NCBI GenBank assembly: GCA_964036295.1
Contig: OZ038464.1
Location: 3,104,501 to 3,168,500 of the forward strand
Length of the DNA stretch: 64,000 bases
Reading direction: 5' to 3'
Source of the DNA: Plumapathes pennacea
Taxonomy: Eukaryota > Cnidaria > Anthozoa > Antipatharia > Myriopathidae
Each line of letters begins with the position of its first letter. Within the stretch, counting starts at the first letter, position 1. This document shows, piece after piece, positions 50,601-62,586 of the stretch. The position numbers and the translations under genes are program-made. The notes beneath the pieces were generated by a model that worked only from the letters and a program-made list of their open reading frames with translations, searched no databases and was not told where the DNA came from.

Positions 50601-53380
50601 ATCTGATTGGTTATGTCGCGCCCATCATGACGCAAGATAAGGTACATAGTACGCGCGATATGATTCGTCACGCTGCAAGCATGTAGTCATGGTATGCAAG
50701 TCTTCAAGTGGCGTTTAGGTTCACTGACTGTTGTGTTCAGGTCGTTCACTTACCTGGTATATCCAGTTATACGTTCTTTTACATTTCTCAAATCTTTCGC
50801 GGCACAGGGGTCTGGAGCGAATGGAGCTCCAAAACCGATCACTCACCGAGTCTCCTAATACCCAAAGCGTTCCTGACGGCGAGGGAGACTGGGGCCGAAG
50901 TCGCTGGTGGGCTTGGTCTGGTGACAAATTTAAATAGATCGTGTGTGAGTCAATTAGTGACCAGGCTCTAGATAGAGACAGGAGAGAAACTTAGATAAGC
51001 ATTGACAGAGGACAAAGTGTGCAAGCGAGTGACTATCGTGAGTGGTATTCCATCGTTGTTCCATTCAAATATTCTATCATTGACAAACCTTTGATGTACG
51101 GGACCCAGTGACCAGCCTTCCATCTCCCATGTCCGTCCCACAACATGGCCGCGCATGACAAACTACAAGAGACCGCTGCTGTACGACGGGCGCAACTGCC
51201 GTTTATAAAATCGCCGCATTTATCGTACAGACCTGAAACCAAAGGCGAACCATGAAGTGATTGTGAGAGCATGAATGTTGTCAGGTTATGTCGCATATGT
51301 ATTTATCGTGTCTTTAAGTGTCTGGTGTTGTCGGCTTATGTCCGTCACCGTGTCGCCTTGTGTCAGCTCATGTCCGTCACCGTGTCGCCTTGTGTCGGCT
51401 CATGTTCGTCACTCTGTCGCTTCTGTATACGTGTCGGATACAGTGTCGGGTGCTGTCGTTTGGTGTCCGTCCCCGTGTTGCATATGAAGTCTCGTGTCGG
51501 GAGATGTCGGACCATGTCCATTTCTCTGTTGCTTCTGCTTGTGTGGTGTCCTATAGTGTCGGATGCTGTCGCGTGATGTTCGTGACCATGTCGCATAGGT
51601 AAGCCTCGTGTTGTAACGTGTCTGGATCACTCTGCTGCTTCTGTACGTGCCTTATCGTAAAGTGTCGGGTGCAGTCGGGTGATGCCCGTGACTGCGTCGC
51701 TCTCGTGTTTTAAGGCGTCAGGTCATGTTCTTCACTCTCATATCTCATGCGTCGCGCCGTGATGTGTCGGGTGTTATAGGGGCATGTCCGTTATTGTGTC
51801 GTAAAGTGTCGGGCCGTTGTCGGTACATGCCCGCCACTCTTGTCGTCGGTGACTCGGCGTCATATCGTGACGTGTTGGGTAGACTTACCTCTTTTGCCAA
51901 GAGAGCGGGTGATTGTGAAGTTATGCCATGTCTTGCCTTGTAGCGGCTGTAGGATGTAGTCATTTCGAATGTATCCCAACACTCCATCCTTTTGATATTT
52001 ACCATCGATTGTCCCTTCAAATAATAACAAAAAGAATCAAACAAATACTCTGATATACTTGCTATTTTACTTGCTGCAAGTTTTGAACCTAAGAACTTTT
52101 CTAACATTTCTTCATTAATTAAAGTCAGGTCTCGGGGGTCATGCTCGAGTTTTAGATACTTCTAGATTTAGACATTTTTAGATTCAGACTATAGATTTTC
52201 GATACATATCTTAGATATACCTTTAGGGTGCGTTCTATTGAAAGTATTCCGGAATAGAAAAAGCTAGAATGATAAAAATTTTGTTTGTTCTGGGGGAAAT
52301 TATTTTCGGGATTGTTTTCAGAACCTTCACGCTGGCATTTCTAACAGCTCCCAAATCATCTGGACATAAGTCAGCTCCAGAGCAACATATTTATACCAAT
52401 CAGTATCGCTATTCCTATTCCGGAATAGACCCAATCGAACGCGCCCTTGCAGTAATGATTGATATTTTTCAATACTTGTTATAATGTTCCATATTTATTA
52501 CTGTATCATCGATGTTTTTTTCGGAGATATTAGCTTCTTTAGCTACACCGTAAATCTGAATTAGAATAAAGTTTATGTTATGCTGTTACTTTGCTCATCT
52601 TGTCTTGGTATTCCTTTCAGTACCTCACAAATAAAAATACAGTTTTTTGTTTTACCAATTTTGAACCAGTCTCTTGGTGGGTCCCGAAAACCATCGCAGA
52701 GTGTGTAGTCGAGGTAGACCTGGGCCGAGTAGATTCCAGGCTCCAGCACTAGAAATAGCACCTCGTACACACCGTTGCTGTGGTCCAGCACCAGGGGCGC
52801 AAGGGATGATGGACCTTGTCTGATGTAAACCCGCCAAGAATCGCCGCCGAAATTCTTGAGCTTTCCATCCTCTGTCACTGATTGGATGAAAAAGCGACTG
52901 AAGTGACCTAAACAAAATGCAAAGACAACGGATTTACATTTGTGGTTTTGACATTGCTCAGCCCTTTGATAATCGGCCATTTTATTGCCTGTTTCACGCA
53001 AATTGTTGGAACAACTTTATACAGTTATATGATTTACGCAAATATTTGTCTAGTCTGAGAAGATCCTTTTCTTAAATCACATAAAAAGTGTCCCCACCTG
53101 TTGGTTGTAATTCCCATTTGCTGACGTAACTATTGACAGCATTGGTTCTTAAAGACCACGTGACTTGTCGTTGCTTCCAGGCCGTCTTTCCAACACACGG
53201 GCTGAGCATTCCTTCCCAGTCCACGCGCCACTTTTGCATCCTACACCATTGCTGCTGAAAATCAGTAATATCTCCCACCAGAACGCTCATGATAGGCCGC
53301 TGAGGAAGATGGGATATCTGCCACAACAGCGAGGTTAGGAAAACCGCTGACAGCAGAATACCGTAGAAAAGTCGTATCAT
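47639..53380 (-). CDS. NXPE/PC-esterase-like type II membrane protein (7 exons, ~460 aa)
   Basis: Exons on the minus strand are 53380-53098, 52907-52656, 52014-51937, 51178-51089, 50917-50754, 49106-48762 and 47809-47639; phases agree throughout. The protein starts with a signal-anchor (M-I-R-L-F-Y-G-I-L-L-S-A-V-F-L-T-S-L-L-W). An Ig-like/filamin-type region follows (W-R-V-Y-I-R-Q-G...N-G-V-Y-E-V-L-F-L-V-L-E-P-G), then a W-x-G-x-W-V-P-Y linker and an SGNH-hydrolase-like domain with W-V-L-G-D-S-V-S-D-R-F (Ser of GDS) and the C-terminal D-H-V-H-Y (catalytic Asp/His position). This matches the architecture of NXPE family members and relatives, Golgi/secretory proteins with an acyl-esterase fold. 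Function in this organism is unknown. Intron 3 uses a GC donor (CAAG|GCAAGA). Intron 5 contains a 48-bp satellite and a MITE, and intron 3 a degenerate TGTCG-rich repeat. Confidence 0.85.
49263..50104. repeat. 48-bp satellite array, ~18 copies
   Basis: Unit: ATTGCTCGTGCATTACGACG, CTTAGAATAAGATAGTA, then AGCGCAATCTG or CGCGCGATCTG. Two monomer variants differ mainly by AGCGCAA versus CGCGCGA and are intermixed. Because 48 is a multiple of three, long frames (up to 355 codons on the minus strand) stay open through the array; they are repeat artefacts. It lies in an intron of the NXPE-like gene. Confidence 0.95.
50111..50592. mobile_element. Double-hairpin MITE, copy 2
   Basis: Same start (ATAAACAATAAACTACTTTT) and end (AATATTTGATGGGTCATAA) as 10951-11406. 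It has an extra small hairpin (GTTGCCCGAG...CTCGAGGGCAAC) at about 50186-50214. Sequence like the satellite unit (CTGATTGGTTATG, GTACGCGCGATATG) continues on its right side, to about 50675. Confidence 0.8.
51270..51880. repeat. Degenerate TGTCG-rich tandem repeat
   Basis: Repeated words GTGTCGCCTTGTGTCGGC, GTGTCGGGTGCTGTCG and CATGTCCGTCAC recur roughly every 50-75 bp with many changes. It lies in intron 3 of the NXPE-like gene. Confidence 0.65.
52225..52447. mobile_element. AGGGTGCGTTCTATTG MITE
   Basis: The ends AGGGTGCGTTCTATTGAAAG...TTCCGGAATAG and CTATTCCGGAATAGACCCAATCGAACGCGCCCT-type inverse identify a short inverted-repeat element in intron 2 of the NXPE-like gene. Confidence 0.75.
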
Positions 53381-55440
53381 GGTGAAGTGAACGCCGGGAT
53401 GGACACTGCAAATTAAGTAAAATTGGACAATTAGCCAGCTTACCTGAAAACCGATTCTAGAGAAATTTAGGTACTGCGGAAGTGCGTTTTTTGACTCTGA
53501 CATTACCGTTTTTTTCTAGCCTGCAATAATAACACGGACTATCGTATTTACTTGCTTTTAAATCTGTGCGAAAAATCGGCGTCAGCGTTCAAAAACTTGT
53601 CAGAATATCTTCACCAATAAGGCAAGCTAAACTCCTCAATTAATACCTTAATACACTTACCATTTAAGCCTGGAAGATGAGAGTTGAAGAATACCCAAGT
53701 ATACGGACTCTGTTCTTTGTGCAGCAACTATACAGTTCTTCTGAATCACTGTAAGTACTGAATTCGCAGTTTGTTCTGATTCGCAAGCGCACGACCTGTA
53801 ACAGTGCGGGCGATCGTTCACGTAACGGCCTATTCACTCTGCGAATTCGGTGCCGAGTAAAGTATCAATGCATTAGAAGAGTATTATAACTGTTTTACGC
53901 CAACAAAGCTTTAGTAATAACTTTAAACAAGAAATTTGATCTACAGTTCATGACTCCAAACCACCGAGTAATAACTCATTTAGGCAAGCGGTGTTCGACA
54001 AAACAAACTTGAATGAATGTTTTCTATGAATGGCTTCCTTACTTAGCAACCGTGTGTGCTATGTATTTTATGAAGCCGATTATTTTAATGCATTTTGAGG
54101 GCTTGCTTTGTACCAACCAAGTAATCACAAACAAGCTTCAATTTTCAACTATTCACAGACAAAAATCATTGTTTTTCTATTCACTGCAGCTCTTCTTTTC
54201 ACTCGGGTACGAAATGACGGCCGTTTCCCGTCTTTGTGATAAATCCAATGTTGTTTGAGAGTTGATTGATCAGAGCAATTCTTAATTGTCACATTGGGTC
54301 TCTGCTGTGCTTTTTCATTGGTCCATTTTATTGTATTGTATTGTATTGTACAAGTTTGTCAGCCAATCTTGGCCGAGTCAGAAACAATACTTTTGAGTAA
54401 AATCAATAATGTAATGTGCTCTATAAAGCAAACGAGTAGCAACATGACACGATGTTTTCTCGTACTATCAACTGGTGACGACTTCTTTAGAGAAAAACAT
54501 ATTTGAATTGACCATTTTTGTTAGACATTACGTGCTTTGATAGGACAACAACAACTTCAACAGAAAATGTTTTGCTTTTGGAAGTTCCCCTCGCTCATTC
54601 GGCCGTATTTATGAGCCGTATTAATAAAACATAACATTAGCCAGCCATTTTGAGGCATTTTATTGAGACTTGTTTTGAGATGCTGTTCCATTTCAGGTCA
54701 CGCGACAAGTTTCATTTCAGGTCAGTTGTCACTGGGATGCTGGTTTTTGGTTCGGAGAACTAGATTGGGATTGCGTCGGCAAAGATTTGGATTAGCTCGA
54801 CGAATGGTCGATGGAGAATTACTTCCCCGCAGACCTTTTCGGTTACTCGTTACTAGTACGGTCGCCATTTTTAGGGAAAGAGGGAAGGGATAAAGGAACA
54901 ATCTCCCTCATTTCCAGGCTTTATTGCTTTCCAGAAAAGAAGTCTGGTAACGAGGCTGCTACGTGCCGCGACACGCGAGTAGCACGCGTGTTGTTATTTA
55001 CAATGCACGTGCACGAACTTTCGTAGAGCCCATGCCTCACTCCTTGTAACTTCCACGTCTTTACAACTTTTCCTAAAACACGGCTAAGCTACAGAATACC
55101 CTGCACATGAAACTTATTTCTGGGTATCGGGACTTCCACATACAAAGGATGGGGAAGCTTGTCGGGAATTTTCGTTTTGACCCCGAGGTACTAAAATCAA
55201 TAAGCATCAATAAAAGCATACAAAGGATTTAAAGTTTCGATGCCTTTAATTACTATAAAGAGGACATCATCAAGCACTTTTTCCCTTGCTGTTTTCAAAC
55301 AAAAAGAGTTCAATCGACTGACACCCGACCCCTAAACGGTACCACGTCACATAAAAATGCCAGCGTTTGATGTTGAACACCCTAAGCGGTAGAAAAACCG
55401 TAATTTTGACCCCTAATCGGTACGAGGAGCATCCCCGTCC
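53381..55440. other. 5' flank of the NXPE-like gene and beyond, no gene seen
   Basis: No exon set was found. A short (TATTG)n run lies at about 54331-54352. Scattered frames of 70-80 codons carry no family signal. Confidence 0.4.
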
Positions 55441-55468
55441 GTTTTTATATGGGAGTCCCCCCCCGGGG

Positions 55469-55632
55469 GGTTTTCAGTGGTTTTCCAGTGGATTTTAAGT
55501 GGATTTTCAGTGGATTTATAGGTGATTTTCAGGTGATTTTTAGTGGAGGTTTTCAGTGGATTTTCAGTGGAAATTCAGTGAAATTTCAGTGTTTTTTCAG
55601 TGGATTTTCAGTGCTTTATTTAGTGGATTTTC
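55469..55632. repeat. ~12-bp TTTTCAGTGGAT minisatellite
   Basis: About a dozen imperfect copies of GGATTTTCAGT or close variants. A neighbouring short repeat of CTCAGACCTCCAACCTCAGG follows at 55660-55720. Confidence 0.85.
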
Positions 55633-55639
55633 GAGAACG

Positions 55640-56420
55640 GTTTGGAACGTTCACCCAACCTCTGACCTCCAACGTCAGGCACCACCAGCCTCAGACCTCC
55701 AACCTCAGGCATTTGGGACTGGGTCCAACTACCAACCCAACATGGTCTCGAACCTGAGATTAGAGATTATTCACAATTGTGAATCATGCCAAAATTATCA
55801 TATATCGACAATCCTACGTCATGCGCGTGGCACTGGGACTGGGATCGTTTGCATCTTTCAATAATGGCGGATAAGGAGGGCAGACACATTAACCCTTTTA
55901 CTTTTCAAACGTCTTGTCACAGGGAGGCAACACAAAACTCACTGTGAGTACAGGCCAAAAGAAACCCCAAGGAAAGATCATGGGCAAGACTTTGAAGATT
56001 TTTCCAGTGCTGTTTCAGGTGCAATGTTTTTATGTGATCTCTTTTTCTGTGTAACTGATATTTTATACTGAGTGTTGTGAATTACATTATGCTTGTGTGT
56101 AGGTGGATGTACAATAGGGTATATGTGTGCGAAGCAGTTAGTTTGTGTTTCTATATTCCCTATTCACAGCAAAAAAGTCACTATATATTTGTCATAGTGC
56201 TTTTGATGTGCCTATTTATGTGTGTATTATATACTTATATTTGCATATTTAATATTTTTTCTTCAGTTGATGACTCGTGGTAATGGCGACAAAGCCACCT
56301 CGATGAGCAGTTTCAGCTGCAAGTATGTCTGTGTGAGATGATGCTCTATATTTTAGTGGAGGGATATTTAAATAGTGGCAGTGATGGCAATAAATAACCT
56401 TACTTTCTCATTACCTGAAA
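55640..56420. other. Non-coding stretch upstream of the tRNA-like unit
   Basis: No supported gene. ATGGCGGATAAGGAGG at 55864 could begin a small first exon, with a continuation after the acceptor CACAG at 55917-55921, but no family is recognised and no later exons were found. Confidence 0.3.
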
Positions 56421-56494
56421 TCCCATATGGTCCAGTAGTTAGGATGCGACGCTATCTTTAGCGTCGAGGCCCAGGTTCAAGTCCTGGTGTGGGA
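56421..56494 (+). tRNA. tRNA-Glu-like gene or pseudogene with abnormal anticodon arm
   Basis: The 74-nt unit has a seven-pair acceptor stem (TCCCATA with TGTGGGA, one G-U), a D arm GTCC-AGTAGTTA-GGAT, and a perfect T arm CCAGG-TTCAAGT-CCTGG; box A and box B (GGTTCAAGTCC) are intact, and TTTTT follows at once as a pol III terminator. The outer arms are close to animal tRNA-Glu. The anticodon arm is 20 nt instead of 17 and is a perfect palindrome CGACGCTA-TCTT-TAGCGTCG, so no ordinary seven-base loop or anticodon can be assigned. It is most likely a tRNA pseudogene or the head of a tRNA-derived repeat, though it may still be transcribed. Confidence 0.6.
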
Positions 56495-59425
56495 TTTTTC
56501 GTCCTATTCTAACTTCTTCCTCTTCTTCATCTTCTAACAGAGTCAGGAGTTTGCAAAGGAGCAATACTAAAAAATTATTAATAATTATATTAATATGCAA
56601 TAAATAAATCACAATAAATTAATATATTGTATGGCCCAGAGAGTAGCCAGAGAGTAGCTTGCATTTTCCATTTCATAAGCAATGAAAGAGTCATTTAATA
56701 TTTTTGAATTTTATTTTGCATTGTTAATGCTCACGGTCTGTCAATTAGGGCACTGAAGAAGCTGGCAGGGCTACTCCAAGTACGTGTATTAGTATTACAA
56801 TCATTACTGCAAGTATCATCAAGAATAATAGGGATAAATTTGTTACAGAAAAACAGTTGCCCCCTTTTTGACTTACTTAAAATCAGCAGATATACTCCTC
56901 AAAGAGTGGCAGACTAGGGAGGCTCCACTCCATCAAAGATGGAATGCACAAGCAGTTTAAACAAAAGCTAGGCAGACTGTCGCGAAGACCTTTTAATACC
57001 ATAATGTCCACCCATGCAGTTGCTGACAGCACTTATGACATGTGTAATAGCAACAATGCTCCCATTTGTTTATCGCCATAGCCACAAGTATTGTGGCCCT
57101 TGTGATCAAACTGTTTGTGAGTTTTTACCATTTCTTGAGTGCAATATAGCTGCTGAATGCTTTTTAGACCTGTTCAACCAGCGTTCAACGGATGTTGAAA
57201 AGTTTGCAGGCTTGTGATTACAATACCGCGCAATACATGTTCACCTTATTCACTAGTTTTCTAACAGTTCACCCTCACAGTTATTTTAAAACATGTGTTA
57301 ATATGTACATGACTGTGTGGATGTTTTTATGTTGTTATTTTATGACAGAATTTCAGAGTCCTCTAAGCAATGCATGAAGCTGCACTGAAGAATTTGCTAA
57401 GATAAACTAGAATTGAAGTTCTGGTACCCAGATACAATACGATCACCGACATATCGCTGGACAGCGTAGAGATTCTGGAGGGTGCCTTTCCTTGGCATTG
57501 TTATCAAGTGGCAGTTTACATTATTGCTTTAATTATCTATACGAGGTAATATTTATATTGTACTGTAAGGACTTTTCTTTCCGTTCAAAGGTGTTCCTGT
57601 TCGTGGTAAACTGATTAACCCTCGAGAAGATTGGCACGATCAAGCGGTGCATCGACTAGCAAAAAGTTGATAAACAATGAAATGTCAGGCTTCTTGGTTT
57701 TGTGTAGGGAGACTTAATACGGGCTTAAAAGTGAAGATACATCTCATAAACGAGCAGACCGCAATCGGCACAATTGTGGGTTTGATAAAACAATGAAACT
57801 TGTTGTGTTACTTTGTCCAAATACTAAATGAAAGTTTACGCGAATTGTTTCTTTCTTTCTATTTTTTGCCAGATATTGTTGCGGCAACTAATGGTTCACA
57901 CGAATCACGCAGGGTGACACTACTTAAACGTCAAGCCCTCGGAAATCTTGAACCTAATAAGTTCAATACAGTTAAATGCTTAATAAATATGCTCATGAAG
58001 AACTCGAAGGTGTGATCGCTCTTGCTGTCCTTGGAGCAAGTTCTTGAAGAATTTTGCGTATAAAAAGGTCACGCCTAGCTTGACGATATTACCCCAACAC
58101 CCCCTAGACATGTATATATATATATGTCGGTTGGTCAACCTACTATTTGCAAGAAGTAGTCAAAATAATGTTTTCTTCCCTTCGTGATATCAATAGGTTT
58201 AAAGCAATAAAATTTGCAAAAGGCACAGTGTTCTGACTGATTTTATGTTTATTGTGATAACGCACATACACGATCGACCGTAAACTGTGTTCGAGAGGGA
58301 TGGAGAGTAGGAAACCCCTAACATTACATCCAAAAGCATTAAAATCTGCATCACAAGAAATCTCAATAAAGTCTAGCCCCCTAGTCCCCGTCGGCTTGAT
58401 GTGATCGGCTATGTCCCCTACCGTTGCGCTTGGAAAAGCTTTGATGATTATTCCATCACAGATAGACAAACAGACAGATAGAAAGACAGACAGACAAACA
58501 GACAGACAGAAAGACTAACCCCCACCTTTCACGCAAAATCTGCACGAATAACGTCAATAATGCTTTGCAATTTGTGCTAGGTATGTATTAACATGTACAA
58601 GTAGGAGGCGAGCAGCCCAGGAACAGCGTCTAGCATTTTCTGTTAAGGAGTGGTGCACGGCACACTTTCAACAATTTGTAATAAATCTATATCAAATGGA
58701 CCTCCCACTAGCAAAATCTGGGGCTGAATGAATTAGTTCTTTATGCTTCCATCAACATCACAGTCCCTCTGAAAATAAAAGGCAAAAGTGTCAAGACAAA
58801 TTATCTATACCCTACTTCAAACCCAACTACAAAAATGTATACCCTATTTCAGAACTATTTTAGATATTTTTTTCATGTCCACAACAACCGATTTCTGTTA
58901 AAATCATACCATATCCCAGGCCAAAAAGACAAAATCAATACCCTATTTCAGACCAAAAAGGCAAAATCTATACCCAATTCAGACTAAAACTGCTTGAAAA
59001 TGATACCCCTCAGGGCAGCACATACTTATATGGCTTATATATATACATATGGAAGTACCCCCTCCCCCCCTTTTTTTTCTGGGTGCATCCCATAGTATTC
59101 TTAAAGTGCTTCCAAAGCTCTCTAGGGCTTTAACTGTTCTCAATAGACTCTTAAAAATGAAGACTTTGCTTTTTTGATGGATCTTGTTGCCAACTGGCCG
59201 GAACTGTGTGTTTTTTCCTTTTTACAGTTTACTTTTTTGTTTCAGTTCTTTGTATTCTACCATATGTTACTTCTTTTTGGGCTACTTAAGGCAATAGCTT
59301 TTTTATCAGTCTCCAGTCAGTCAATAAATCAATCAATCAACCTTTTTGTGAATCTGTGAAGTGAACCCAACAAATCTTCAGCAACCGGATATCTCACGAG
59401 TCTAGGGTCGAGTCATCAACATTTT
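56495..59425. other. Gene-poor stretch between the tRNA-like unit and BEL/Pao
   Basis: No coding exon recognised on either strand. Contains a short (TA)n run near 58110-58125, a CAGA-type repeat at about 58462-58515, and a repeated 'CTATACCCTATTTCAGA' word at 58807-58985. A 108-codon minus-strand frame at 58143-58469 has no recognised family. Confidence 0.4.
58462..58515. repeat. (CAGA)n microsatellite, imperfect
   Basis: Imperfect CAGACAGATAGAAAGACAGA tract of about 50 bp. Confidence 0.85.
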
Positions 59426-62260
59426 TGGTCCTTCGAGCCGGATGGCAGAATTTGGAAATGATTGACTGAGTTGGAAGGTTCACCGAGACCGAGAGAAGAT
59501 TTAAACATCAAAGCAAATGAGTATGCAACAAGCACAAAGCAAGACGTTGTCGGCGGCGCAAGAACAAAAAACCCACAGCGAAAGGCATGGCTTTTCAAGC
59601 CCACATTAAATGGCAAAACGGTCAATCTGCCCAAAGGAAAATATCGCGTCAAAAGAAGAAAATAGAACTGCTCACTGAAGACTATGACAACGTGCACATA
59701 GTTCAGAGTGAACTGAAGACTTTGCATGAAGTTCTTGAAGACCTGCAGAAAACACACGTCTTATGTGGTACTCTGACCACAAAGGAAGAAAAACTCATTG
59801 CAAGGGACTAATACCAAGAGCACAAGATAATGGGTGATTTCATTGACAAAATCGGAAATTGGACTATCTTGGCAAAGCGCCAAATAGAGGAACAGCTCAA
59901 TAACGGTTCAATTATCTCCAAACTGTCTAACCGTTCCAAGGCTTCTTTAAGAGCTTCATCTGTCTCTACGAGAGCCAGAGAAAGAGCCAAAGCAGCAGAA
60001 TTAGTTGCCAGAGCCGCTATGCTAGAGAAAAAACAAGCTCTTCAAAATGAAACTGTAAGGCTTGAACTGCAGGAAGGGGTTGGAGTGGCTCAAGCTCGTG
60101 AGTGCGCATACGCTCAAGTGGAACAAGAACTGAACTTTAACGACAGGATGAATATCTCGATGAACACAAAGTTACAGTCGCAGCAACCCGCTTCTGCTTT
60201 ATCAAAGGCTTTACCTGTCTCTCAACCTATTGAGCTACGGGCCCCAGTGACGAGCGTGATTACAACCAGATTTTCACTGAAAGCAGACAAATTCCCTGTA
60301 ACCGAACTTTTGAAGAACTGTACCCGGAAGGACAACCAAAGAAACTGATAAAGGGGTGTCTATTCATGGACCCCAAAAGAAGGGTTACCTGGAAGCAAAA
60401 CAGCTGCTGGAAGAAAAGTACGGTGACACATAGAGGATCTCCAATGCTTAGCTCAAGAAAGTAAGTGAATGGCCGACCATCAAACTGGGAGATGATGTTG
60501 CCCTTGATCGGTATTCAACTTTCCTGACCCAATGCCTTAGCCATGTCACTCTCTTTCTTTACGATCTTGGACCACCCGCAAAAATCCTCAAAACATGGCG
60601 AAGAAGCTCCCAATGCAGCTGCGGGATCGTTGGTGCAGTGAAACCAACAAAATGAGACTCTACCAAGATACCATTCCCAAATTCAGTGATTTTGCCAAGC
60701 TCGTGAAGACAGAAGTGACAACTGCTACTGATCCAGTATTCTCCCACAATGCCCTGGGCTCACTTCCCAATGTAGAGAGAGCCACTGCCACAAGCAAAGG
60801 GCTCCCAACGTACGCTCCCCCAGTTACGTCACAATTTATGCAACCAGTCATTACTACAACAGGTGATGAGAATGAGACTGCAACTCCTTTCTTCCAGTGT
60901 AACAATGTACACAGAGAAAATAAACATGCATCGAGGAAGCCCCGTCATTGAGCAAAATCAGCCTTTTTTGAGCAAATGCAGGCTATGATATTTGGAGCCA
61001 AATCAAGCCCATGCAGTGCAAGTTCCTGTTTGAAACAAACAGCTCTCGACCACTCTCAAGAGTATGACAAAGTAACGATCCAAACAGTTTTGAGAGACCA
61101 TTACATGGACAATCTACTCAGGTCTCTCCCATCAGACCAGGAAGCAATCAGCCTTGCATTACACGACTGACCTCCTGACAAGGAGTGGCTTTCGCCCCAC
61201 TAAGTTCATGAGCAACAGCCGAGAGGTCCTGGCCAAGCTACCAGTTGCAGATTACACCCAACAGTCACTGGATTTAGAACTGGACAGCCTTCCTGTCGAG
61301 CGGGCACTAGGTGTGCTTTTGAACACGGAACGGGATACTCTGGATATCAAGATTGTGCCAAAACTTTTCGCATCAACCATGTGAGGTATCCTGAAACAGA
61401 CCTCTTTTATCTTTGACCCACTTTGGCCAAGTGGCACTGTTTGTGTCAAGGGCCAGATTGATCATACAGGAACTGTGGAGGCGAGAGCACACAATGGATC
61501 AGCCAATAACGGGCCCAGTATCTGACACTTGGGAAACTTGCAAGACGGAATGGACATGGCAAAGCTATCAATCCCCAGATGCTACAACAAGAGTGAAGGT
61601 CGCATGGTACAGTGCCAACGTCATGTGTTTGCTGATGCGTCTGAAACTGCCTTTAGCGCTGTAGCTTACCTAAGACTCCAGTCTGAAGACGGCATTCACC
61701 ACTGCTCCTTTGTGCTTGGAAAGGTGAAGTACTGAGATTAGAGCTGCAAGCTGTGGTCCTGACAGTACGGATTGGCCAAACCACCCAGAGAGAGCTAGAT
61801 ATTTAGGCTGAGCAGATCACCTACTGGACAGATTTAACAACCATGCTCCAGTATACCAAGAGTGAGAAAGCCAGATTTCACACTTTTGTAGTCAACGGAG
61901 TTGCTGAATTGAGAGAAGGCTCGGATCCAAACAAGTGGAGGCATGCTCCTGGCTACCTAAACGCTTCTGACAACTGTTCCAGGGGCTTATCTGCACAAGA
62001 CCTAATTCAAGAAAGCCCAGGGATCCAAGGACCAAGTTTCCTCTGGCAAGACGAAAGTCACTGGTCAGAACAAAAGGTCTGCTGACCTCCTGATTACTAT
62101 GACCCTGAAGTTGAAGTCGAGATGTGGTCCGCTTTCTCTTCCAAAGTGGACAACACCTTAATGGATCCAGAGAAAACCTCCTCATGAATTAACCTACGTA
62201 GAGTGACCGCATGGATCAAGAGATTCACTGCTAAATGCCAGAGAAAGCTGAAAAAGCAAG
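59426..62260 (+). pseudogene. Decayed BEL/Pao LTR-retrotransposon (gag-pol relic)
   Basis: A probable primer-binding site TGGTCCTTCGAGCCGGAT starts at 59426. A gag region with an Arg/Ala-rich coiled coil (S-K-A-S-L-R-A-S-S-V-S-T-R-A-R at about 59930-60000) follows, with a later gag block (L-R-D-R-W...F-S-D-F-A-K-L-V) near 60620-60720. Pol resumes near 61088 with the RT end (Y-M-D-N in place of Y-V-D-D, then L-P-S-x-x-E-A-I). The spacer reads F-M-S-N-S-R-E-V-L and L-P-V-E-R-A-L-G-V, and the RNase H region F-A-D-A-S-E-T and W-R-H-A-P-G-Y-L-N. Many frameshifts and stops are present; protease and most of RT are missing. No LTRs were located. Not functional. Confidence 0.8.
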
Positions 62261-62388
62261 TGTCTAATCTCACTGCAGATATGAGGTGTCCTTCAAGGAG
62301 TTAGCCTCGGTTTAATCACTCATTTCTAAACCAGTAGGGCATGGCACCAGCGACACTCAGAAACGTCTTGGTGAAGTACTCAATATTG

Positions 62389-62586
62389 TCAAGAACATTC
62401 CATCATACGTAGCTTCAGAGTATATATACATGAAAACTTCCTGCGTTCCAGTTGGTATTTCAGGAATTCACTCTCCGCATCTAATGTTTTGTCACCTAGC
62501 CAAGTCTCTGTGAAGATCAAAACATCCAGTTGGAGTAGTAGCATTGGAGCTTGCACAGATTGGATTAGTTCTTGGAATGCGTGCAT
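62389..62586 (-). pseudogene. LINE endonuclease fragment
   Basis: The minus-strand frame contains L-D-V-L-I-F-T-E-T-W-L-G-D followed by L-x-x-x-x-E-R-R, the conserved E-T-W block of the APE-type endonuclease of non-LTR retrotransposons. Only this short piece is recognisable; it abuts the BEL/Pao relic. Confidence 0.6.

Noticed and set aside
58143-58469. 108-codon minus-strand frame
   Set aside because: No recognisable domain, no splice context, and the composition is not convincing.
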